A stretch of 27,215 bases of DNA from Gemmatimonadota bacterium. Its GTDB lineage: Bacteria > Gemmatimonadota > Gemmatimonadetes > Gemmatimonadales > GWC2-71-9. How positions within the stretch are numbered: position 1 is the stretch's first letter; the number at the start of each line of letters is the position of its first letter. Positions 14,341-21,761 of the stretch are shown piece after piece. The stretch spans positions 1-27,215 of the forward strand of contig QHUQ01000122.1 of NCBI GenBank assembly GCA_003221985.1, given 5' to 3'. The notes under the pieces are model-generated. The model was given only the letters and a program-made list of their open reading frames with translations. It did no database searches and was not told the DNA's origin. The position numbers and the translations under genes were made by a program.

Positions 14341-15357
14341 ATGCGCGCGAGCACCGCTCGCCTGACGAATTCGCCGGTTCGCCTCGCGGATCTCCAGTTT
14401 CCGCAGGTGAGCCGGCTTATTCATCGCACCCGCCTCGCCTTCATTCATCTCGACAATCTGCTGGCGTACGCCAAGCGCGACCGCGACGGCCGCATCGACG
14501 GCTATCTCGCCGCGCACCTGCCCGACGAATGCCTCCTGGTCTTCTTCCGCAAAGGCGAGGCCGTCAACGCCGCCTCGTTGCACGCGGCCGGACGACAGGT
14601 CGTCACGATCACCGAAGCGCTGAAGCGCATGCGCGCGGAGGTGGAGCGCAGCGATCTCACCTATTGCGCCGCTCCGATGGAGCAGCTCGCCTGGATGTAT
14701 GCGTCCTGCGCGGGCGGGTATGAGCCCCGCCATATCGACGTCAATCGGCCGGAGAAATTCTTTCCCCTGCTGCAGCAGGAAAAGATCAGCGGCGTGCTCG
14801 AGCTGATCTCCAACGGCCGCGTGTCCTACCTCAAGTTCGATCAGGGGAAGTACCTCAGCGGTCACTTCTGCGACAAGCCGGACAACGTGCAGCCGGCGCG
14901 ATATCTCGAGTCGCTGTTCGATGCCGCGGCCGGGGGTGAAGCGCCGGCGATGTCGGCGGGAACGTTCCCCGCCGGCGACGACCTGCCCGCTCAGGCCGCC
15001 ACGGCGCTGGTCAACACCTATCGCGAGCTGTACTGGCGCATCGTCGACGCCGTCGAGCGCGAATTCCCGGGCGAAGCCAAGCGGCGCGCGCAAAAAGTGA
15101 TGACTGCCATCGTCGACACGCATCATGCGTTGGCGCTGCTCAGCGTGCCGCGCGGCACCGATACGCCCGATGCCGTGGTACGGCCCGAAGAGCTGGCCAC
15201 GGCGCTCACCGACTGGGCCCTGCAGCTGCTCGAGGGTGCGGAAGTCATGATGCCCGGCACGGCCCCGAAGGTGCTGAAGGACGCCACCCGCGAGCATCGC
15301 TACGTGCTGCAGGCGGCCGGCTTTTACGGTCGTCTCCCCTGGCGGGTGACGTGGTGA
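14341..15357 (+). CDS. Conserved hypothetical protein with a DUF4388/PatA-like domain
   Basis: 338 aa, no signal peptide or membrane helix. The centre (about residues 139-185, FFPLLQQEKISGVLELIS ... YLKFDQGKYLSGHFCDK) matches the pattern of DUF4388/PatA-N domains, which occur in bacterial regulatory proteins: a helix, then a GVLEL strand and a phrase describing a small beta-sheet. The N-terminal part (LAFIHLDNLLAYAKRDRDGR, CLLVFFRKGEAVNAASL) is probably a second copy of a related fold. The C-terminal half is helical. No enzyme motif is visible. A strong SD (GGAGGA) precedes the start. It lies between thioredoxin and rsmI (1-nt gap to rsmI), so co-transcription is likely; role unknown. Confidence 0.78.
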   Translation: MRASTARLTNSPVRLADLQFPQVSRLIHRTRLAFIHLDNLLAYAKRDRDGRIDGYLAAHLPDECLLVFFRKGEAVNAASLHAAGRQVVTITEALKRMRAEVERSDLTYCAAPMEQLAWMYASCAGGYEPRHIDVNRPEKFFPLLQQEKISGVLELISNGRVSYLKFDQGKYLSGHFCDKPDNVQPARYLESLFDAAAGGEAPAMSAGTFPAGDDLPAQAATALVNTYRELYWRIVDAVEREFPGEAKRRAQKVMTAIVDTHHALALLSVPRGTDTPDAVVRPEELATALTDWALQLLEGAEVMMPGTAPKVLKDATREHRYVLQAAGFYGRLPWRVTW

Positions 15358-15358
15358 C

Positions 15359-16186
15359 GTGGCCGGCACCCTGTATGTCGTCGCGACGCCTCTCGGTAAC
15401 CTCGGCGATCTCTCGCCGCGCGCCGCCGACACCCTGAAACGCGTGGCGGCCGTCGCCGCCGAAGACACCCGCCACAGCAAACCGCTCCTTAAGCACGCCG
15501 GCTCGAAGGCGGAGCTGATCAGCTTTCACGCGCACTCATCGGACCGCGCCCTGGAGCGCATCCTGCGCATCCTGTCTGAAGGAAGGGATGTCGCGCTGAT
15601 CACCGACGCCGGAACGCCGGCGATCAGTGATCCTGGTGTCGTACTCGTTGCGGCCGCGCGCGAACGCGGCATTCCCATCGTGACCATCCCGGGACCGACC
15701 GCTGTCGCGGCGAGTCTCTCGGTCTCAGGGATCAGTGGCGACCGCTATGTGTTTCTCGGATTTCTGCCCCGCAAAGGCAGCGACCGCCGCCGTTTCCTTA
15801 TGACCGTCGCTTCTAGTGAGTGGACTGTGGTCCTGTTCGAGGCGCCCAATCGCGTCACGCAGCTCCTCGTCGATCTCGCCGAGGTGTGTGGTCCCGAACG
15901 GCAGGCGGTCGTCTCTCGGGAATTGACGAAGGTGTTCGAAGAGACGCGGGCGGGGACGTTGCAGGAATTGTCAGAGCACTATGCAGAGGCCCCCGTGCGG
16001 GGCGAGGTTACGGTAGTTGTCGCGGGAACTGGAAAACAGCGGATTGAAGAACCGCCGCCCGATCCCGGCCAACGCGCGAAGGCTTTGCTTGCAGAAGGCC
16101 TCTCGCGCAAAGATGTGGCTCATCGACTGGCAGAAGAAACCGGAATCTCACGAAACACTGCTTATCGGCTGGTGAGCGAGTTATGA
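15359..16186 (+). CDS. rsmI: 16S rRNA (cytidine(1402)-2'-O)-methyltransferase RsmI
   Basis: 275 aa, SAM-dependent tetrapyrrole-methylase-fold enzyme that 2'-O-methylates C1402 in the ribosomal decoding centre. Motifs: LYVVATPLGNLGDLSPRA at the N-terminus, AAEDTRHSKPLLKH, the glycine-rich ITDAGTPAISDPG, TIPGPTAVAASLSVSG, FLGFLPRKG and FEAPNRV. The C-terminus carries the small helix-turn-helix tail (RAKALLAEGLSRKDVAHRLA ... ISRNTAYRLVSEL) present in many RsmI proteins. GTG 15359 starts 1 nt after the preceding stop; the end overlaps the DUF4159 start (ATGA). Confidence 0.96.
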   Translation: MAGTLYVVATPLGNLGDLSPRAADTLKRVAAVAAEDTRHSKPLLKHAGSKAELISFHAHSSDRALERILRILSEGRDVALITDAGTPAISDPGVVLVAAARERGIPIVTIPGPTAVAASLSVSGISGDRYVFLGFLPRKGSDRRRFLMTVASSEWTVVLFEAPNRVTQLLVDLAEVCGPERQAVVSRELTKVFEETRAGTLQELSEHYAEAPVRGEVTVVVAGTGKQRIEEPPPDPGQRAKALLAEGLSRKDVAHRLAEETGISRNTAYRLVSEL

Positions 16187-16875
16187 GCGGTTGGGCGGTT
16201 AAGCGGTTAGGCGGTTTGATGGCACTGGGGGCATTGGTTATTCCAACCGCCCAACCGCCGAACCGCCCAACCGCCGCATCTCTCACCATCGGCCGCCTCC
16301 ACTACGGCGGCGGCGGCGATTGGTATGCGAACCCCTCGAGCCTGCCCAACCTCCTGACGGCGTTGCGTGAGCGGACGACCTTGCCCGTCGCCGAGCGTGA
16401 GCGGCTGGTGACGTTGACGGGGCCGGAGCTGTGGGACGTCCCTTACATCTATATGACGGGGCACGGCAACGTCCATTTCTCCGATGTCGAGCTCCGCATC
16501 CTGCGGCGCTACCTCGAGCAGGGCGGCTTTCTCCATGCGGACGACAACTATGGGATGGACAAATCGTTCCGCCGCGAGATCGCGCGCGTTTTTCCGGACC
16601 ATCCGCTGGTGGAAGTGCCGTTGACGCACCCCATTTACAACCTGGTCTACGCCTTCCCGCGGGGCATTCCCAAGATCCACGAGCACGACGGTCTCCCCGC
16701 GCAGGGCTTCGGCATTTTTTTGGGAGACCGCCTTGTCGTATACTATTCCTATCAGTCGGACCTCGGGGACGGTTGGGAGGACCCCGACGTCCACCATGAT
16801 CCTCCTGAGCTGCATGAGGCGGCGTTGCGGATGGGCGTGAACCTCTTCACCTACGCGGTGAGCACGAGCAAATGA
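16183..16875 (+). CDS. Exported DUF4159 protein with a repeat-derived signal peptide
   Basis: 230 aa. The mature part starts near LTIGRLHYGGGGDWYANPSS and is a DUF4159 domain, a GATase1-like/ThuA-like fold: YIYMTGHGNVHFS (91-96 region), LEQGGFLHADDNYG (His118, Asp120, Asp121), VFPDHPLVEVPLTHPIYNL and DPDVHHDPPELHEAALRMG. DUF4159 proteins are exported and often lie beside MoxR/DUF58/DUF4175-type envelope genes; their activity is not established. The first 31 residues come almost entirely from the octamer inverted repeat at 16187-16274, giving MSGWAVKRLGGLMALGALVI and then TAQPPNRPTAA. The hydrophobic piece can serve as a signal sequence. Both ends overlap their neighbours by ATGA. Confidence 0.9.
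   Translation: MSGWAVKRLGGLMALGALVIPTAQPPNRPTAASLTIGRLHYGGGGDWYANPSSLPNLLTALRERTTLPVAERERLVTLTGPELWDVPYIYMTGHGNVHFSDVELRILRRYLEQGGFLHADDNYGMDKSFRREIARVFPDHPLVEVPLTHPIYNLVYAFPRGIPKIHEHDGLPAQGFGIFLGDRLVVYYSYQSDLGDGWEDPDVHHDPPELHEAALRMGVNLFTYAVSTSK
16187..16274. repeat. Octamer inverted repeat, copy A (GCGGTTNN x4 / NNAACCGC x4)
   Basis: The left arm is four units of GCGGTTNN (16187-16218), the 24-nt centre includes GGCACT and GGTTATTCC, and the right arm is four units of NNAACCGC (16243-16274). It begins 4 nt after the DUF4159 ATG and is translated. It is homologous to copy B at 21786-21859. Confidence 0.88.
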
Positions 16876-19079
16876 CGGAAACCGCCCGCCGGCTGCGGCG
16901 CCTCGGGGCGCCCCACGCACGCGCGCGGGCGTTCGCCATGGTGCTCGGCGGCTTCGGCGCGGCACTGGCAGCCGCTGCCCTGGGGCTCGCCCTCGCCCCG
17001 GCCGTGCCCGGGATCGCCCTGGCGTGGGCGCTGATCCTGGTGAGCGCCGCGGCTGCGACCAGGGCCGTGTTGCACACGCGGCGCGAGGCCGCCGCACCGG
17101 CGTTGGGAAGACTCGTCGAGTCGGCTGCCGGTGGACGGGCAGGCAGCATCGTCGGAGTCGTCACCCCCACCGCTGGGAAGGGCAGCGGCTCGAGCGCGGC
17201 GTTGCTGCTGGCGGCCGATACCCGCGCTGCCGCCGTCGTGTTGTCTGCCGCGCCACAAGTCGATAGCGCGATGCGCCGCACGACGCGTCTACGCGTCGCG
17301 AGCGGTGCCGGTGCGGCGCTCGCCGGGGCGATACTGCTCGCGGCGAGCGCGCCGAACGCGGGTCAGGCCGCGGCGTTCTGGCATCCGATGCGCGCTTGGC
17401 GGGATGCGCGGACGCCGATCCGCGTGACGGTCGATCGCACCACCATCCCTCGCGGCGGCAACGTCTTCGTAACCGTGATCGCCCCGGCGGCGACGCAGGC
17501 GACCCTATGGTCGCGCGGCGCGGGCGAGCCCTGGAGAGCAATGAAGGTCGGCCTGGACCGCGACGGCAAAGCCGTGCGCGGTTTCATGGATATCAACGCC
17601 GATCTCTACCTGCGCGCGTCGACCGGTGGGCGCCGCAGCGGCGACATCAAAGTCTCCGTCGCGCTCCCCGCCTTCCTCGCGGACCTGGGACTCACGGCCC
17701 GCTTTCCTTCATATCTCGGCCGGGCAGACGAGCCGTTGCTCGCCGGCTCCGATGTCATTCCTCTGCCCGCCGGCACGAGCGTCGTGACGAACGGCGCCGC
17801 GAGCGTGCCGCTCGCCAGTGCTACTTGGACGCTCGAATCACGTCGCGAGCCGCTCCGCGTCGACGGCACGCGCATCGAAGGCCGGTTCACGCCGACCGCC
17901 AGCGGCACTTGGCGGCTTGAAGCGCGCAGCGCGGACAACACGCTCCTCGAGGGCGAGGCGCCCGAGCTGCACCTCCTCATCGTCCCCGATTCGGCGCCCG
18001 TCGTCACGTTGCCCGTTCCGGGGCGCGATACGACGCTGCCGATCTCGTTGCGCCAGCAGCTCGTCGCGGACGTGCGGGATGATCACGGGATCACGCGTCT
18101 CAGCGTCGTGAGCTGGCGGGTGAGCCGCACGGGTCGAGTCGGGGAGCAGGTACGCGAGTCGCTGGATGTGGCGAGTGTCGGCGATCGCGCCATCGTGCAG
18201 GGACAGCTCGACGCGGAGAACCGGGGCTTGTTGCCCGGTGACACGCTGCGCCTGTTCGTCGAAGCGTGGGATAACGCGCCAACCCCGCACCGGGGACGCA
18301 GTGCCGAGATCGCGTTGCGGCTGCCCAGCATGGAAGAGCTGCGTGCCGAGGCGCGGGCCGCGGCGCACGCGGTAGCGAGTGCAGCCGACTCCGTCTCCGC
18401 CGCGCAGCGCGAGTTGAGCGATCGCACGCGCGACCTCGCGCAGGAGCGCAGCCGCAATCCGGATGGCCAGACCGCCGGACGGCCGGACGGCCGATCAGGG
18501 GCTCAACAGAGTGGGTCGATGTCGTTTCAATCGACCCAGCGTGCGGAAGAGATCGCGCGGGACCAAGCCGCGATGTCGCAGCGCGTCCAGGAGCTGGCGC
18601 AGGCGGTCGAAGAGATCGCGCGTGCCGCCAAGGCCGCCGGCGTGGATGACACGGCTTTTCAGCGGCGATTACAGGAAGTACAGGAGCTGTTGCAGCGCGC
18701 GCTGACGCCGGAGCTCGAGCAGCGGCTGCGCGAGCTGCAGGAAGCGCTCGCGCGACTCGATCCCGAAGCCACGCGCCAGGCATTGCAGCGACTGGCGGAT
18801 GCGCAGCAGCAGCTGCGCCGCGAGCTCGAACGGAGTCAGGAGCTGTTCAAGCGGGCTGCGCTCGAAGGCGAGCTGGCCTCGCTCGCCAGGGACGCCGAAG
18901 ACCTGCAGCGCCGCCAGGCGGAATGGAACAAGGAAGACGCGCCACATGCCGATTCGGCTGCTGATGCAAGAGGCGGCGAATGCCGCCGATCAGCGCGATT
19001 CCCGCGGCGCGCGGCGCGGGGGCCAGGAAGCGGCCGACTCGCTCGCGCAACTCCCCGATCAGCTGCGCCAGCGGCGTGA
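16872..19079 (+). CDS. DUF4175-like membrane/coiled-coil protein, N-terminal part (frameshifted)
   Basis: 735 codons, of which about the first 700 are genuine. Order: two N-terminal hydrophobic segments (AMVLGGFGAALAAAALGLAL and the next one), a third near 140-165 (GAGAALAGAILLAASAP), then beta-sandwich segments (TPIRVTVDRTTIPRGGNVFV; LGLTARFPSYLGRADEPLL; PVVTLPVPGRDTTLPISLRQ), then a very long Glu/Arg/Gln-rich helix from about 480. This matches the DUF4175-type architecture seen with DUF4159 genes. After about 18970 the frame turns Arg/Pro-rich, while the expected helix continues in the +1 frame (18946-20022). The start ATG overlaps the DUF4159 stop (ATGA). Probably a cytoplasmic-membrane protein with a periplasmic domain; role unknown. 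Confidence 0.8.
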   Translation: MTETARRLRRLGAPHARARAFAMVLGGFGAALAAAALGLALAPAVPGIALAWALILVSAAAATRAVLHTRREAAAPALGRLVESAAGGRAGSIVGVVTPTAGKGSGSSAALLLAADTRAAAVVLSAAPQVDSAMRRTTRLRVASGAGAALAGAILLAASAPNAGQAAAFWHPMRAWRDARTPIRVTVDRTTIPRGGNVFVTVIAPAATQATLWSRGAGEPWRAMKVGLDRDGKAVRGFMDINADLYLRASTGGRRSGDIKVSVALPAFLADLGLTARFPSYLGRADEPLLAGSDVIPLPAGTSVVTNGAASVPLASATWTLESRREPLRVDGTRIEGRFTPTASGTWRLEARSADNTLLEGEAPELHLLIVPDSAPVVTLPVPGRDTTLPISLRQQLVADVRDDHGITRLSVVSWRVSRTGRVGEQVRESLDVASVGDRAIVQGQLDAENRGLLPGDTLRLFVEAWDNAPTPHRGRSAEIALRLPSMEELRAEARAAAHAVASAADSVSAAQRELSDRTRDLAQERSRNPDGQTAGRPDGRSGAQQSGSMSFQSTQRAEEIARDQAAMSQRVQELAQAVEEIARAAKAAGVDDTAFQRRLQEVQELLQRALTPELEQRLRELQEALARLDPEATRQALQRLADAQQQLRRELERSQELFKRAALEGELASLARDAEDLQRRQAEWNKEDAPHADSAADARGGECRRSARFPRRAARGPGSGRLARATPRSAAPAA
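18459..18498. repeat. Imperfect 8-bp tandem array (CCGGACGG type) inside the DUF4175-like gene
   Basis: Five units of 8 bp: CCGGATGG, CCAGACCG, CCGGACGG, CCGGACGG, CCGATCAG. It encodes the low-complexity linker PDGQTAGRPDGRSG between two helical parts. The period is the same as in the GCGGTTNN arrays. Confidence 0.6.
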
Positions 19080-20022
19080 TTCACTTGCGACTGCCTGGCG
19101 TCAGGAGACACTCGACGCGCTCGATCGCGCCCTCGCCGAAACGGCGGCCCTGGCACAGCGCCAGGAGTCAGTCGCCGACGCGCTGCGGGATGGGGAAGCG
19201 GGCGCGCCGACGCGCGCGCGCCAGGCCGCCATCGAAGAGGGAACGCACGCCATCGAGCAGCAGATCGGCCAGGCGGCCGGCCGTCATGCGTTGGTGTCAC
19301 CGCAGCTCGAGGCTGCCCTGGGCTACGCGCAGAACCAGATGCGTCAGGCGCGCGAGCAATTGGAGCAGGGCGATCCCAACGCGGCGGCGGCCGCGCCGTT
19401 CGCCGAACAGGCCCTGGACGCGCTCAACGCCACCGCCCACGCGCTGGTGCGCACGGCGCAGCAGGTCGCCGGCGCGCAGTCGGGATCGGGTTTCCAGGAG
19501 GCGCTCGAACAGCTCGCGCGCATGGCGCAGCAGCAGCAGGGCATGAACGGCGATGCGCAGGGGCTGCTCCCGATGATGGCGCCCGGTGGTGATGCCGTGA
19601 TGCAGCGGCTGCGCGAGCTCGCGGGCCGGCAACGCGCGCTCGCCGAGCAGCTGGAGCGCCTGCAGGCGAGCGGCGATGCGAGCGCCGCGGGTGCGCTCGC
19701 GCAGGAGGCGCGCGAGTTGGCGCGCCAGCTCGAGGCCGGCCGGCTCGACGCCCGAACCATCGAACGGCAACAGCGGCTGTATCGCAAGCTGCTCGATGCC
19801 GGCCGCAGTCTCTCCGGAGATGAGCCGGACGAGCAAAAAGACCGCATCAGCCACTCAGCGATTGGCGACAGCGTCCATACGCCCGCCGCCCTCCTGCCCG
19901 GCGCGACCGGCGCCGGCCCAAAAGTCCGCTACCCGACGTGGGACGAGCTGAGCGGTCTCACGCCCGAGCAGCGGCGCATGGTGCTCGAGTACTTCCGCCG
20001 GTTAAATGAGCAGAAGCATTAA
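18946..20022 (+). CDS. DUF4175-like protein, C-terminal part (after frameshift)
   Basis: This is the continuation of the 16872 gene in the +1 frame, not an independent protein: a long helix rich in Gln, Ala, Arg and Glu (QEAADSLAQLPDQLRQRRDS, WRQETLDALDRALAETAAL, LERLQASGDASAAGALAQEA) ending in a conserved-looking tail (PKVRYPTWDELSGLTPEQ, RRMVLEYFRRLNEQ). The frame is open upstream to about 18799, and ATG 18946 is only a nominal start. The junction lies at about 18945-18990; a few tens of residues may also be missing there. The 3' end overlaps the TPR gene start by 17 nt. Confidence 0.75.
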   Translation: MPIRLLMQEAANAADQRDSRGARRGGQEAADSLAQLPDQLRQRRDSLATAWRQETLDALDRALAETAALAQRQESVADALRDGEAGAPTRARQAAIEEGTHAIEQQIGQAAGRHALVSPQLEAALGYAQNQMRQAREQLEQGDPNAAAAAPFAEQALDALNATAHALVRTAQQVAGAQSGSGFQEALEQLARMAQQQQGMNGDAQGLLPMMAPGGDAVMQRLRELAGRQRALAEQLERLQASGDASAAGALAQEARELARQLEAGRLDARTIERQQRLYRKLLDAGRSLSGDEPDEQKDRISHSAIGDSVHTPAALLPGATGAGPKVRYPTWDELSGLTPEQRRMVLEYFRRLNEQKH

Positions 20023-21751
20023 CTGGGCGGCGGTCGCCGCGCTGGTGCTCTTGGCCTCGGCTGACCCCGCGCGGGTCGCGCGGGGTCAAGCTATAGGGCC
20101 CGGATTCGAATTGGAGCGCTCGGGCCGCTACGCCGATGCCGCGACCATCTATTTCACGACGGTCCGCAGCGATCCGACGAACCTCCCGGCCCTCCTCGGC
20201 CTCGAGCGCACGCTCTTCGTCCTGAACCGCATGACCGAGCTGTTGCCGCTCGTGCAAAACGCACGCGCGCGCCTGCCCGAGAGTCCGGCACTGCGCAGTC
20301 TCGAGCTGCGCGTTTACGCGGCGCTGAATCAGACCGACTCGCTCGAAGCCATCGCGTTGCGCTGGGCCGCCAGCGTGCCGCGCAGCGACGCTCCATACCG
20401 CGAATGGGGGCTGGCACTCGCCGATCGCCGCATGTGGGATGAGGCGCGCCGCGCGTATCTCACCGGACGCAAAACCTTGGGTGGCGAGGGGACGCTCGCG
20501 ATCGAGCTGGCGGAGCTGGAGCAGCGCGCCGGCAACTGGGAAGCGTCGGCGGCGGAGTGGGCACGCGCCGTCACGCGGGCCGCGGACGTCGGACCGAACG
20601 CTGCGAGCCAGCTCGCGGACGCACCGGCGCCGATGCACGAGCACGTGGCGCGCATCCTGACCGGGCCCGACGCCTCCGTGGCCGCGCGGCGCGTAGGCGC
20701 GGAAGTGCTGCTCGCCTGGGGACAACCCAACGAGGCGTGGGTGGTGCTGGAACAGACGCTCGGGCAGGGCGACAGCGATGCGCAGGTTGCGCTGCGGCGC
20801 TTCGCCGACCTCGCGGGGGCGTTGCCAACGCCCGAAGGACATCGCGTCCGCGGGATGGCACTGACGCGCTGGGCCGACCTCGTCCCGTCGCCCGTCTCGG
20901 AGCGGGCGCGTGCCGAGGCGGTGCGCGAGCTGTTGGAGGGTGGCGACCGTGCCGGTGCCCGCCGGGTCCTGGAGGCTCACGCGGACGCGACTGCGTTGGG
21001 CCAGGCGTCGTTAATCCAGATACTCATCGCGGATGGCCAGCTCGATGTCGCCGAAGCGCGTCTTGAGACGTCGAAGACCGCCCTCACGGCGGACGATCGG
21101 GGCGCGCTCAGGCTGGCACTTGCCAAAGCGCGCATTGCGCGCGGCGAGCTCGACCGGGCGGATGCGGCGCTGGGTGATGATTCGAGTGTCGCCGCGATCG
21201 CACAGCGCGGCTGGATCGCGCTGTATCGCGGCAATCTGAAGGGCGCGATGGAGGCGTTCCGGGTCGCGGGTCCGTACGCGGCCGACCGCGCCGCCGCGAC
21301 GGAGCGCACCGCGATGATGGCGCTGTTGCAGCCGATTCAAGAGGAGTCGAGTCCCGAGCTGGGTGCGGCGCTGCTCACGCTGGCGCGCGGCGACTCGGTG
21401 GCCGGTGTCGCGGCGTTGCGTCGCGCGGCATCCCGGCTGCCGGTGCAGGGCGGCCGGCTCGAAGTGCTGCTGCTCGCGGGCCAGGTCGCGGCGCAGAAGG
21501 CGGGCGGGGGGGGCGGGGATCAGGAGGCGACGGCAGTCGCGCTGTTCGACGAAATCGTGCGCGCCGGTGGTGAGGGCGCGGCTCCTCCCGCCGCCGAGCT
21601 CGAATGGGCGCGGCTGCTGGTGCGCACAGGCCGGTCGGCGGAGGCCGTTCCACACCTCGAGCACCTGATTCTCACGTATCCCAACAGCGCCTTCGTCCCG
21701 GAAGCCCGGCGCGTGCTGGAGCGGGCGCGGGGAGCGATTCCGAAATCGTGA
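20006..21751 (+). CDS. Exported TPR-repeat protein
   Basis: 581 aa. The N-terminus MSRSINWAAVAALVLLASAD is a signal peptide, and the following ARVARGQ comes from a palindrome (20062-20088). The rest is a solenoid of degenerate tetratricopeptide repeats: FELERSGRYADAATIYFTTV, EWGLALADRRMWDEARRAYL, ALAKARIARGELDRADAAL, RGWIALYRGNLKGAMEAFRV and, at the end, WARLLVRTGRSAEAVPHLEH then LILTYPNSAFVPEARRVLER. Such proteins act as periplasmic adaptors, so it may scaffold the DUF4159/DUF4175-like neighbours (inference). The start overlaps the upstream gene, indicating co-translation. A run of eight G (about 21506-21513) encodes part of a poly-Gly loop. Confidence 0.85.
   Translation: MSRSINWAAVAALVLLASADPARVARGQAIGPGFELERSGRYADAATIYFTTVRSDPTNLPALLGLERTLFVLNRMTELLPLVQNARARLPESPALRSLELRVYAALNQTDSLEAIALRWAASVPRSDAPYREWGLALADRRMWDEARRAYLTGRKTLGGEGTLAIELAELEQRAGNWEASAAEWARAVTRAADVGPNAASQLADAPAPMHEHVARILTGPDASVAARRVGAEVLLAWGQPNEAWVVLEQTLGQGDSDAQVALRRFADLAGALPTPEGHRVRGMALTRWADLVPSPVSERARAEAVRELLEGGDRAGARRVLEAHADATALGQASLIQILIADGQLDVAEARLETSKTALTADDRGALRLALAKARIARGELDRADAALGDDSSVAAIAQRGWIALYRGNLKGAMEAFRVAGPYAADRAAATERTAMMALLQPIQEESSPELGAALLTLARGDSVAGVAALRRAASRLPVQGGRLEVLLLAGQVAAQKAGGGGGDQEATAVALFDEIVRAGGEGAAPPAAELEWARLLVRTGRSAEAVPHLEHLILTYPNSAFVPEARRVLERARGAIPKS
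20062..20088. repeat. Palindrome with 11-bp arms in the signal-peptide region of the TPR gene
   Basis: TGACCCCGCGC (20062-20072) and GCGCGGGGTCA (20078-20088) are exact reverse complements around GGGTC. It is translated as DPARVARGQ at the end of the signal peptide without breaking the frame. Confidence 0.75.
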
Positions 21752-21761
21752 GCTACGAACG

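Noticed and set aside
14281..15480. 399-codon minus-strand open frame opposite the DUF4388-like gene
   Set aside because: No motif and Arg/Gly-rich; the plus-strand gene has a strong SD and a recognisable domain.
16183..16286. Octamer arrays considered as a CRISPR array or iterons of an origin
   Set aside because: Units are only 8 bp with no spacers, arms are inverted, the element is translated, and no cas or replication initiator gene is nearby.
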